DNA from: Bolinopsis microptera
Taxonomy: Eukaryota; Ctenophora; Tentaculata; Lobata; Bolinopsidae
Direction: 5' to 3'
DNA: 64,000 bases
Assembly: GCF_026151205.1 (NCBI RefSeq)
Contig: NC_087084.1
Span: forward strand, 15,454,322-15,518,321
The position numbers and the translations under genes were made by a program. Positions 43,225-54,100 of the stretch are shown here, piece by piece (position 1 is the first letter of the stretch; each line of letters begins with the position of its first letter). The notes under the pieces were generated by a model. The model was given only the letters and a program-made list of their open reading frames with translations, was not told where the DNA came from and did not search any database.

Positions 43225-45208
43225 TATAGTTGCTGATAGTAACTGTTAGTTGCTGATAGTGACTGTTAGTTGCTGATAGTAACTGTTAGTTGCTGATAGT
43301 AACTGTTAGTTGATGATAGTAACTGTTAGTTGCTAATAGTAACTGTTAGTTGCTAATAGTAACTGTTAGTTGCTAATAGTAACTGTTAGTTGCTAATAGT
43401 AACTGTTAGTTACTAATAGTAACTGTTAATAGATTCGTTGTTAAAGTTCCATGTTTCTTTTAACTGGATTTCAGACCTATCTAGCCGTCCCGTAGTCTAA
43501 CTTTTACACTTACAGCTAATAGTTTATAGTAAGTAACAGTTACTAATAGTAACCCTAGTAACAGTAACCCTTACACTTACAGCTGAAGGTTTTCTGCAGT
43601 ATCTCCAGCTTCCTTCTCTGGACCACTATAAAAGCTAACATCTTCATGGTTATGGTGATGGGGTTCGACAGGATGGTAGCTACCTGCTACGCGGCCACGT
43701 AGGTTTCTTACTTGTCTGTCCCCCATTCTTCTCATATTAACTAATTAACTAATTAACTAATTATCTAATTAACTAATTAACTAATTATCTAATTAACTAA
43801 CTAACTTATTAACTAATTAACTAATTAACTAATTAACTAATTAACTAATTAACTAATTAACTAATTAACTAATTAACTAATTAACTAATTAACTAATTGA
43901 CTAACTAACTAATTTTGATGAAATTAACATCGGCTCGTATGGCCAAAACTGGTATCAACCAATATTACAGTTGAAATATAAGTTTGCTCGCTACATAACA
44001 TAATTCCTGCTATATTCCATTCTACGTTTTAATATGAATATGATTTTCTTGTCCGTCTCTTTGTCAACTCTTTCTCCTATACAATTAACTAATTAATTAA
44101 CCCTATGACAGGTATTTAAAGACTGTAAAGAGACAGTACGCCCAGGTAGCTTGTACAATTGTCTGGATCCTCTCTTTCCTTTTAGCTGCTTTGCATGGTG
44201 TTATTACTGTTATCACTACTGACAACAATCCTTACTCATACGATCACAGGGTAATTGTTAGTGCGTTACTAAGGTTACTGTTACTAGGGTTACTGTTACT
44301 AGGGTTACTGTTACTAGGGTTACTGTTACTAGGGTTACTGTTACTAGGGTTACTGTTACTAGGGTTACTGTTTCTAGGGTTACTGTTATTAGGGTTACTG
44401 TTACTAGGGTTACTGTTACTATGGTTACTGTTACTAGGGTTACTGTTTATTAGTGCGAAGTTTTAATTACAGGGTTGTAGTGAGACGTTTCTAACATTAT
44501 TCTGGTAATGTTAGCCTGATTTGTTATTAGCTGAATATTTTCACCGTAAGTTATCCGACTACTAAATAACTCTGTTGACGTTATTAACTGAGTTCTAATA
44601 TTTGCACCCTATTTCAGTTCCGAACCTGCACTCCCTTCCCCGAAGGAACTTGCTAAGAAGATGAGGGTTTACAAATACCAGATCAGGGTGGCTAGAACGG
44701 CCGTGGTGGTGTGCACCTTCTTCTTCATGTGCTACCTCGTCTACGAGATAGGAACCCTCTATGTTATGTGGGGCGTCGCGTGTGACGACAAGGACCCGGA
44801 CTCTAAAATCAACCTCTTTATCAAAAGTTCCCACGGCTTCTTGTTTCTGAACAGCGCTCTGAATGTGCTGGTATACGGACTAATGCACAGGACTGTCAGA
44901 GCTCATTTGTCTAAGATTTGTGCCGCTTGCACTGCTAAATCTGCTAATAGTTCTTCTTGATAGTTACAGTTTTTGATTTTTTTTGAAGTTTTTCGTTGTT
45001 GTTTTTGATTTTTTTACCGAATGTTTAGTTGTTTAATACGAAATATTTAGTATGATAACTTAATGTGTATTTTTTCCGTTCACCTGCACCATTTTGCAAA
45101 GCAGAAATGTTAAGTGAAAGGTTACCAATGGTCCTTTTTTGCAGAGGGAAAAAAGAGGGATTTTGGAGAACGAGGTAGGTGGGTTTAGATATTAACTAGG
45201 ACGGCTCT
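43225..45208 (+). pseudogene. Partial, damaged duplicate of the GPCR gene
   Basis: Matches the GPCR locus from intron 2 to past its 3' end. Exon 3 copy is 43583-43698, exon 4 copy 44112-44250 (with P to H in AALPG) and exon 5 copy starts 44618. About 890 bp of exon 5 (TM5 and nearly all of ICL3) is deleted, joining TTCCC to GAAGGAACTTGC; the junction is out of frame and reaches TAA at once. TM6-TM7 remain only as a 99-aa frame at 44661-44960. Exons 1 and 2 are absent, and GC-rich repeats lie upstream instead. Similarity stops at about 45208, corresponding to about 40254. Coding parts are otherwise nearly identical, so the duplication is recent. It cannot make a seven-TM receptor. Confidence 0.9.
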
Positions 45209-45404
45209 TAAACGGACGGACTTTATTTGAACGGACGTTAAAATGAACGCTAGGGCCTCCAGCGTTCAATTAATGTCCGTTAAGGTAATTATGAATTCAT
45301 GTTGTTGGTTGTAGTTTGTAGTTGTACTGCATACTGCCGTCAAAATAGGTGACATGATATGTTAACTTCATAACTTGCAATTGCAGCATAATCACGCGTG
45401 AAGT

Positions 45405-45968
45405 TTGACGGATGTTACTCGTCTAAATTTCTTCGAAGTAGCGCGCGCCGCTTTCTTCTCGAAATGTCCGACGGCAAGTGCTACGAAGTAGCGCGCGCCG
45501 CGCGGCCAGACCATTAACAATGGTCAAGCGTGAAGTGTACACAATATACGCTTTGACACAACACACAAGCAGCAGCAATTGCAAATTGCACACACCACGG
45601 TCACCGCGCCGCATGGTGTGTGTGGTTCTTGCTGCAGGCTGCTGCAAGTGCAACCACAGAACAGTTTATAATCACGACAAGTTAGACTTCACAGCGACCA
45701 TGTTTGATGTTACCTGGGCCCCCAGGCTATAATGTTCATAAATATAAACAATAAACACCGGTTAGAGCAATCACCCGGGCTGTTAACATCGTCGTTACTG
45801 GGCCGCGCTCGCCGCTCAGCCTGTTATTTTGACCATTGTTAATGGTCTGGCCCGGCGCGCGCTACTTCGTAGCACTTGCCGTAGCACTTGCCGTAGCACT
45901 TGCCTCGGGTTCGAGAAGAAAGCGGCGCGCGCTACTTCGAAGAAATTTAGACGAGTAACATCCGTCAA
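45405..45968. mobile_element. Foldback element with GC-rich inverted arms
   Basis: The left arm (about 45405-45538) and right arm (about 45828-45968) are reverse complements: GATGTTACTCGTCTAAATTT, TTCTTCGAAGTAGCGCGCGC, GCACTTGCCG and GACCATTAACAATGGTC appear in both. The right arm has CTTGCCGTAGCA amplified to three units. Between the arms lie about 290 bp including a degenerate TTAC...GTAA element. A third, diverged arm lies at about 46460-46600. ORFs of 76-84 aa here follow the repeat and are not supported. Confidence 0.8.
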
Positions 45969-46346
45969 CCTGTTATTCTGCCTAATCTCTATTCACGTGT
46001 ATGGACATGATAGCCTGAGGTCCCCAGGTAATATAAATACTAGACTAGTTGCTGGGATTTAGATTAATGGAAACAATTGAATTAATTTTACTGGGCGGCG
46101 ATGAGCTTGTCATTAGTAAAACAAAATTTTTATTTACCACAAAACAATCAATACATATTTAATATTATTATACATTTATAAATAAATATAAATCTAAATT
46201 CAGCTATATACTCAATACACAGCCCGCCGCGCAGACAGCCACAAATTGTCCATTGTCATTCCGCAAATTTTAGGTAAACATTAATGATTAAGCCTGTGCG
46301 CCTGTGGTGCCCGCCCAAATAACTTAACAACGTTAATTGACAGTGT

Positions 46347-46429
46347 AACTTTTACCTGAGGACCCCAGGCTATTATGTTCATTAACATATAAAGATTTGG
46401 CGGAATGACAGGCTGAGCGCGGCCCAGTA
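46347..46429 (+). mobile_element. Short TTAC...GTAA dispersed element, another copy
   Basis: Starts TTTACCTGAGGACCCCAGGC and ends GGCTGAGCGCGGCCCAGTAA, with TTGGCGGAATGACAG inside. It is the best-preserved copy in this cluster. Confidence 0.7.
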
Positions 46430-46459
46430 ATGTAACTTCAAAATTATGTACTCATTACT

Positions 46460-46920
46460 GTTGTCCATTGTTAATGCAATGGACTGATCTGGCGCGGCGC
46501 ACGATACTTTGTAGCATTTGCCTTGGCACTCCGGCTGATGTTTCAAAAAAGCGACGCTCGCTACTTTGAAGAAATTTAAACATTAAACGAGTAATTCAAT
46601 TGATTGACGATGTCAATCCTTCAAGATTGTTGATTTGGAAGCAGAGCAACGATCATCGATGCGAACAGCGTTATAATTGACATTGTCAATTCATTGCAGC
46701 TCGGCGAGGCACAATACACACTACACAGTAGCGCATCTCGCCGATCTAGCGTTGCGAGAAGCCTCATTGAGTGCGCGGTGCAGCACAGTAACGCATTTGC
46801 TCTAACCAGAGCCCTCTCGCTTGCAGTAGCGCGCGACCGCCGATCTTGTGAAACAAGCGCGTCACGCAGTACGCGTAGACACATGGCTATGTGAAGTAAC
46901 GCATCGCGCTACAACCCTCG
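46460..46920. repeat. GC-rich dispersed repeat (inverted relative to 12-kb cluster)
   Basis: 46460-46600 resembles the right arm of the 45.4-kb foldback (ATCTGGCGCGGCGCACGATA, GCTACTTTGAAGAAATTTAA). 46610-46915 is the reverse complement of the 12.0-12.5 kb repeats: TTGACATTGTCAATTCATTG, AAGCCTCATTGAGTGCGCGG, GTACGCGTAGACACATGGCT and GCATCGCGCTACAA. The 87- and 66-aa ORFs are repeat artefacts. Confidence 0.75.
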
Positions 46921-47067
46921 CGCATGCAGCAGCGCGCGCCCACCAAACGACGGCATATTTTATTCGTGAAATAAGCGCGTCAAAAAAATGAACCATTAAT
47001 TCATTTAACGGGCCACTTTTGTATAGCATATAGCAACAGAATGTTATATGTGATATGTTCAGGATGT

Positions 47068-47262
47068 TGCAATTTGATGCGGATTAAATTTCATTCGGTT
47101 TCTCGCAGACCACTCATACAATCTATTGATGTCACTTTGGACTATGTGATGGTCAGGATGACCAAAAGTCTCCCGCAAAATTTTTGTGTCATCTGCATAT
47201 TAAAAGGAGAATATGTCATTTATAAATATTACAAATAAACCGAAAACAGATCTAAATTTGAC
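47068..47262 (-). mobile_element. LINE RT fragment around motif C
   Basis: On the minus strand it reads VFGLFVIFINDIFSF, a stop, then YADDTKILRETFGHPDHHIV and NRLYEWSARNRMKFNPHQ, the usual LINE order (IxINDI...ADDTKI...W...NxxK). It is truncated on both sides. It cannot be the RT of the LINE at 47.9-48.7 kb, because on the minus strand it lies downstream of that C-terminal part. Confidence 0.75.
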
Positions 47263-47881
47263 ACAGAATTTTCATTACTTTTGCCCGAAGCAAAAAGACC
47301 ATAGTGCTATGCATAGGAAATGAGTAATTAGGTTTGGATATATAAGGTTTGACAAACATAAATAGAATACAGGGGGAAATCAGTACACATACGTTTGATC
47401 TTATAACGTATCCACTAGCCATGCTTATTTGAGACCTGTAAATGAGCAGATTTTAAAAAAAATTTTATTTGAAAATTCAATTAATTATTATATATATAAA
47501 TCAAGCGTTACATTTCAGCCATGCAAAATTACAATGACATATTTCGATATACTAATTGATAAATGGAACTGCAATATAAGTTGCTTAATGTTTGGCCGGA
47601 TGACAACTAACTAAAAGAGAAAAATAAACTTGATTACATAATAATTAATTCGGCTGAACCAACACATAGCAAGAGCCACATTAACGTTGGGGCCGTCTAC
47701 CAAATTTGAATGACATACAATAACAAAAAATCAAACATATCATAAATAATTATATATGGATTTTGTTCATTACAATTCCGTCACAACTGATAGAAGAAAA
47801 AAGAATAGGTCAAGCGGATAGGAAATTGGACGGCAGAATTGTAACCAACAAAAACACATTTCTGAGAATCATAAGACTGAT

Positions 47882-48664
47882 GAGCTAGTCTGGCCAGACT
47901 GTATCGGCAGCCCAGAGGTATTTGATCAGATTGGCCTTAAAAGTAGAAATCCGCTCTGACTGCCGGATACATACTGGTAGACTATTCCATTTCAGCATAG
48001 ATCTATGAAAGAAGCTATTTCGGAAGGCATCTGAGCAGGGCACAGTGGTACTCATGTAAGTTGAGGTATCCGACCTATCAATTATTTGAGCATTGTGCCT
48101 AGTGTATCGGGTGCCCTCTGGACGGCATAGGACTATATAGGTAGGAAGCGAAACTGGGATTATGCTATTCACTATTTTATAGAAGGTCATAAGATCGTTA
48201 TAAATAAACTTCTGCATGACAGGGAGAATATTTAGCTTCTTTTGCTCTGTAGCAAGTTTATCGTCATTATAACTGGAGTAGGGTTCACCATTGATCCATT
48301 TAATAGCCCTCTTTTGGATAGCAACAAACTGTTGAAGATGAGTTGCAGATTGAGGGGACCATATGACAGAGCAATGTTCAAATATAGACCTAATTAACGC
48401 CAAATAGAACGATCTTTTCTGCCTTTTATCAGTAGTGAAATGACATGTTCTCTTAAGTAGTCCAAGTCTGGAGTGAGCTTTGGAAACAAGCGCTTTACAT
48501 TGTGCACCCCAATTAACCTGGAGTTTATTGCGACTCCTAAATCTGACTGAGAGGGCAACAAAGTCAATATCACTTCCAGAAAGTTTATAAAATGGTATAC
48601 TCATACTGCAAGTACTCATTCGTGCTAGGATACCGAAAGTGGGCTTTCTGGCGATTCTCGTCAT
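47882..48664 (-). mobile_element. 5'-truncated LINE, C-terminal part of RT ORF
   Basis: A 259-codon frame ends at TAG near 47885. It reads KLQVNWGAQCKALVSKAHSR, LGLLKRTCHFTTDKRQKRSF, LIRSIFEHCSVIWSPQS, IQKRAIKWIN and FFHRSMLKWNSLPVCIRQ. This is the region C-terminal to the RT catalytic motifs in CR1/Jockey-type LINEs. The catalytic motifs are missing, so it is inactive, though the frame is unbroken. The region 47270-47880 downstream holds only AT-rich sequence, perhaps its 3' UTR. Confidence 0.85.
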
Positions 48665-48780
48665 GTGAAATGAAATGAAATAATGTGCTTATATCCCGCT
48701 CATATGGTTAGCAGCCGGCACAAGTACCAGCTACTACTAACCATGTCAGAGCGGCTCTAAAGGGTGAGTGAAAAAGACTA
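48665..48780 (-). mobile_element. Probable 3' tail of another LINE
   Basis: On the minus strand it reads AGCGGGATATAAGCACATTA, then (TTTCA)3. GGGATATAAGC followed by a short simple repeat is a common ending of invertebrate LINEs. It abuts the 5' break of the LINE C-terminal frame, head to tail. Confidence 0.4.
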
Positions 48781-49200
48781 GCATGAAAATCAATATGACA
48801 ATGTCGTAAATAATTTAAATTAGTCTAGGATCTAGTCCTCACAACAAATAATACCACTTCTGATATAATAGCGTCTATTCAAGCGTCCTTTGCCTTCTGT
48901 TTCATTTCAGGACATGTGTATATCAAAAGGCCAAACACAATGCATTACAATTTGACTCATCACTCGATCCGATCATTAAATAATTATTATAAAACTTTAT
49001 CATTAAAATTATCTAAAAACAGCGAAAATAAGCCCCCCCCCCCCCCCCTCCGCTATGATGTGACCAATTGTATGCATTACCAACATAACATAAAACATCA
49101 AATAGTTGGCACCATTGTACCTGTGGCTGCACCTAAAATAATCAAAATGTTATTAAAATCAGTTAAGATTCAGCTAACGTGTTATCTTACAGTTAGATAG

Positions 49201-49657
49201 ATGGAAAATACAGTTCTTAGAGCCAAGTTGATCGTTCTTGGTGATGCTTCCGTTGGTAAATCTTCTTTAGTTCAAGTTTTTCACAGCGATTCCCAGCAAG
49301 GTTTTCCCAAAGCATATTCTATGACAACAGGTAGTCTATCGTCTTACTTCAAAATACTTGTTGATTGCACTCTTTTCTTAACACAGTTGAAACAATTTAA
49401 TGAGATAATCATATTACAAATGACAAGAGTCGTTCAAACGGTGATAAATACTGCTTCAAGCAATATGATACTATACAATACCTTAAATACCTCAGCCAGT
49501 AACTAACCCTCTTTAATGAATTAATTACAGATGTCCAGCTTCAAGTCAAGAGTGTGAAGATTCCAGATTCTCCTTACACTGTTGAACTGTATGTGTACGA
49601 TTGTGCTGGGCAGGAGACATTTCAACCTTTCATCTCAAAGGTAGCCACTTCCGTCTT

Positions 49658-49694
<37 letters not shown>

Positions 49695-50576
49695 AAAGAA
49701 ATATCAAACAATGATTCTAAGATTTGAGACCTTTCATCTCAAAGGTAGGAAATATCAAACAATGATTCTAAGATTTGAGACCTTTCTATTTACTAAACCT
49801 TGTTAACCATGATTTTCATTAGAGCTTTTCATTTATAAGTTAAACAAGTTCCTCATATTATTATGTAGTTAGGGTAAGGACCGGTTATATCACTACATAA
49901 GTACTCAATAAATGTAATTTGTTTTATATTATTTATACTACCCAATTATCAGGCTTAAATTATTTCTTTATCTTCAGCTACATTCACTGTAAGAGATAAA
50001 AGAATTACATTTTACAATAATTTTTAAAACACTCAGGTTTTAGGAAGCAGTGCTTTGGTTCTGCTTGTTTGTGATTTGACAAACGAAAGCTCTCTGAGTG
50101 CTGCAGTAAAGTGGTTTGAGCGTGCTCGAAACGCAAACAAAGACTTCAAGGTTTGTGGGACTTTCTCATCAAATTACAAAATTCATGCCATACTGGAAAT
50201 GCCTGTCACTTTTTTGACTTGGTCAATACAATATGAGATTTTCTTTAAAATTTTCTCGGCTTTTTTGACTTGGTCCATACAAAATGATATTTTCTTTAAA
50301 TATTCTCTGACAGTCATAAAAATATTGAGTTTCAACACAATTTGTCAGATGCACGGTGCTCTAGTGGGTAACAAATGTGATCTGGATCTGAGGAGAGCTA
50401 TAAAAGCTACAGAAGCAGAGGAGACCGCGGTTAACCTGGGAGTTCCTTATTTCGAGTGTTCCGCTAAAGAAGCAATTCAAGTGGATGAGCCCTTTTATTT
50501 CCTTGCTAATTGCCTGTATGAACAGTATATTGAACAGACTCAAGAGTTTCAGAATATAGCTGACACTGTGGACTAA
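49201..50576 (+). CDS. IFT27: IFT27-like Rab-family GTPase of the IFT-B complex, four exons
   Basis: Exons 49201-49330, 49531-49640, 50037-50150 and 50349-50576 have GT-AG borders and phases 1, 0, 0, giving 193 aa (human 186). The P-loop is GDASVGKSS (residues 14-22), G3 is DCAGQE, G4 NKCD and G5 ECSAK. Typical IFT27 features: the start RAKLIVLGDASVGKSSLVQV with FHSD and AYSMTTG (human FRSD, SYTLTTG), KSVKIPDSPYTVELYVYD, and no C-terminal prenylation cysteine. IFT27 with IFT25 sits on the IFT-B train in cilia and helps BBSome-linked export. The GQE glutamine is kept, unlike the AGKE of human IFT27. Intron 1 is read through by a spurious 101-aa ORF. SPATA17-like begins 610 bp downstream on the same strand. 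Confidence 0.92.
49655..49790 (+). repeat. Duplicated donor-spanning segment in IFT27 intron 2
   Basis: After a (CTTTCA)n run (49656-49694), a block GAAATATCAAACAATGATTC..GATTTGAGACCTTT occurs twice (about 49698-49735 and 49746-49790). The first is followed by CATCTCAAAGGTAG, a copy of the real exon 2 end and donor (CCTTTCATCTCAAAG|GTAG at 49626-49644). It offers a second plausible donor about 104 bp downstream. Confidence 0.85.
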
Positions 50577-51185
50577 GCAGACTTTTGTGTAGCTTAAGGC
50601 TCAAAAATTGACTTTTTCCGTTTACAGTACATAATATCCTTAAATATACAGCAGCAGTTTCTATTACAGGGGGGGGGGGGGGGGGGGTATTACAGGCTTA
50701 ACATTTTGCAAAAAGGCAATGAAATAACAACAAGTTGAGTTCCAATTTATATTTCCGAATGGGGAATAGTATTTAAACGTTCATTATTGTTAAACGTTAA
50801 GTTAAAGTTAAATTGTGAGACTTATTTATCTTGTGATGCTGGCATTGCAAGATATTCTGTTATATGCGAGAAATGAGAGTAGTTTGGGTTAGACAATGTT
50901 TTGCTCGGAGCAAACTGTGATATAAATTGCCAGATTACTTAGACGTAAAATATGTCAGATAACTATATCAAATATGTCAAATATGTAAAATATGTGTTAT
51001 TTGTTTTCTTTTATAAGTCATTGTTATGTTATACCTGAATTATGTTTATGATCTGTTGTTTAAACCCAAGTTTTCACGTCATCTTACGAACAATGAAAGT
51101 CTAAACATCATTCTCCGATAACATTGTAATAGAGATTAAAAGTGTTTTCTAAAGATAACAGCTGTAGGTAGGTTACTGAGATGTA
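50577..51185. other. IFT27 3' flank and SPATA17 5' region
   Basis: A run of about 18 G lies at about 50669-50687. The rest is AT-rich with no ORF of note. It should contain the IFT27 terminator and the SPATA17 promoter; I see no clear X-box or TATA box. Confidence 0.4.
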
Positions 51186-54100
51186 ATGGCAGCGCTGATC
51201 TTCATAGAGCATTGGGAGGAGAGGAGTGGTGTTGTGGAGGATGTGTTCGCTGCTGCCAGGTCCGCACTTTATAACTACATTCAATTACCTGGGGGGGGGG
51301 GGGGTCAGCTACCTGGGGGGGTGGGGGGGGTCAGCTACTTGAGGGGGGGGGGGGGTCAATAGAGCATTGGGAGGAGAGGAGTGGTGTTGTGGAGGATGTG
51401 TTCGCTGCAGCCAGGTCCGCACTTTTTAACTACATTCAAATACTTGGGGGGGGGGGGGGTCAGCTACCTGGGGGGGGGGGGGTCAGCTACTTGAGGGGGG
51501 GGGGGGGTCAGCTACTTGAGGGGGGGGGGTCAATAGAGCATTGGGAGGAGAGGAGTGGTGTTGTGGAGGATGTGTTCGCTGCAGCCAGGTCCGCACTTTT
51601 TAACTACATTCAAATACTTGGGGGGGGGGGGGGTCAGCTACTTGAGGGGGGGGGGGTCAGCTACTTGAGGGGGGGGGGGGGGGGGGGTCAGCTACTTGAG
51701 GGGGGGGGGGTCAGCTACTTGAGGGGGGGGGGGGTCAATAGATTGGGAGGAGAGGAGTGGTGTTGTGGAGGATGTGTTCGCTGCAGCCAGGTCCGCACTT
51801 TATAACTACATTCAAATACTTGGGGGGGGGGTCAGCTACCTGGGGGGGGGGGGGGGGTCAGCTACTTGGGGGGGGGGGGGGGGGTCAATAGAGCATTGGG
51901 AGGAGAGGAGCGGTGTTGTGGAGGATGTGTTCGCTGCAGCCAGGTCCGCACTTTTTAACTACATTCTAATACTTGTACTTGGAGGGGGGGGGGGTCAGCT
52001 ACCTGGGGGGGGGGGGGTTAGCTACCTGGGGGGGGGGGTCAGCTACCTGGGGGGGGGGGTCAATAGAGCATTGGGAGGAGAGGAGCGGTGTTGTGGAGGA
52101 TGTGTTCGCTGCAGCCAGGTCCGCACTTTATAACTACATTCAAATACTTGGGGGGGGGGGGGGGTCAGCTACCTGGGGGGGGGGGGGGGTCAGCTACTTG
52201 AGGGGGGGGGGGGGGGTCAATAGAGCATTGGGAGGAGAGGAGTGGTGTTGTGGAGGATGTGTTCGCTGCAGCCAGGTCCGCACTTTATAACTACATTCAA
52301 ATACTTGGGGGGGGGGGGGGGGCCGGGGGGGTCAGCTACCTTGGGGGGGGGGTCAATAGAGCATTGGGAGGAGAGGAGTGGTGTTGTGGAGGATGTGTTC
52401 GCTGCAGCCAGGTCCGCACTTTATAACTACATTCAAATACTTGTACTTGGGGGGGGGGGGGGGGGGGGGTCAGCTACCTGGGGGGGTCAGCTACTTGAGG
52501 GGGGGTCAATAGAGCATTGGGAGGAGAGGAGTGGTGTTGTGGAGGATGTGTTCGCTGCTGCCAGGTCCGCACTTTATAACTACATTCAAATACTTGGGGG
52601 GGGGGGGGTCAGCTACCTGGGGGGGGGGGGTCAGCTACTTGAGGGGGGGGGGGGGGGGGTCAGCTACTTGAGGGGGGGGGGTCAATAGAGCATTGGGAGG
52701 AGAGGAGTGGTGTTGTGGAGGATGTGTTCGCTGCAGCCAGGTCCGCACTTTTTAACTACATTCAAATACTTGGGGGGGGGGGGGTCAGCTACTTGAGGGG
52801 GGGGGGTCAGCTACTTGAGGGGGGGGGTCAGCTACTTGAGGGGGGGGGGGGGGGGTCAGCTACTTGAGGGGGGGGGGTCAATAGATTGGGAGGAGAGGAG
52901 TGGTGTTGTGGAGGATGTGTTCGCTGCAGCCAGGTCCGCACTTTATAACTACATTCAAATACTTGGGGGGGGGTCAGCTACCTGGGGGGAGGGGTCAGCT
53001 ACTGGGGGGGGGGGGTCAGCTACTTGGGGGGGGGGGGTCAATAGAGCATTGGGAGGAGAGGAGTGGTGTTGTGGAGGATGTGTTCGCTGCAGCCAGGTCC
53101 GCACTTTTTAACTACATTCTAATACTTGTACTTGGAGGGGGGGGGTCAGCTACCTGGGGGGGGGGGGGGGGTTAGCTACCTGGGGGGGGGGGGTCAGCTA
53201 CCTGGGGGGGGGTCAATAGAGCATTGGGAGGAGAGGAGCGGTGTTGTGGAGGATGTGTTCGCTGCAGCCAGGTCCGCACTTTATAACTACATTCAAATAC
53301 TTGGGGGGGGGGGGGGGGGTCAGCTACCTGGGGGGGGGGGGGGGTCAGCTACTTGAGGGGGGGGGGTCAATAGAGCATTGGGAGGAGAGGAGTGGTGTTG
53401 TGGAGGATGTGTTCGCTGCAGCCAGGTCCGCACTTTATAACTACATTCAAATACTTGGGGGGGGGGGGGGGCCGGGGGGGTCAGCTACCTGGGGGGGGGG
53501 TCAATAGAGCATTGGGAGGAGAGGAGTGGTGTTGTGGAGGATGTGTTCGCTGCAGCCAGGTCCGCACTTTATAACTACATTCAAATACCTTGTACTTGGG
53601 GGGGGGGGGGGTCAGCTACCTGGGGGGGTCAGCTACTTGAGGGGGGGTCAATAGAGCATTGGGAGGAGAGGAGTGGTGTTGTGGAGGATGTGTTCGCTGC
53701 TGCCAGGTCCGCACTTTATAACTACATTCAAATACTTGGGGGGGGGGGGGGGGGGGGGCCGGGGGGGTCAGCTACCTTGGGGGGGGGGGTCAATAGAGCA
53801 TTGGGAGGAGAGGAGTGGTGTTGTGGAGGATGTGTTCGCTGCAGCCAGGTCCGCACTTTATAACTACATTCAAATACTTGTACTTGGGGGGGGGGGGGGG
53901 GTCAGCTACCTGGGGGGGTCAGCTACTTGAGGGGGGGTCAATAGAGCATTGGGAGGAGAGGAGTGGTGTTGTGGAGGATGTGTTCGCTGCAGCCAGGTCC
54001 GCACTTTATAACTACATTCAAATACTTGTACTTGGGGCCGGGGGGGGGGGGGGGGTCAGCTACCTGGGGGGGTCAGCTACTTGAGGGGGGTCAATAGAGC

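Noticed and set aside
44191-44466. 91-aa ORF in the duplicated locus
   Set aside because: Same intron 4 read-through as in the parent GPCR copy.
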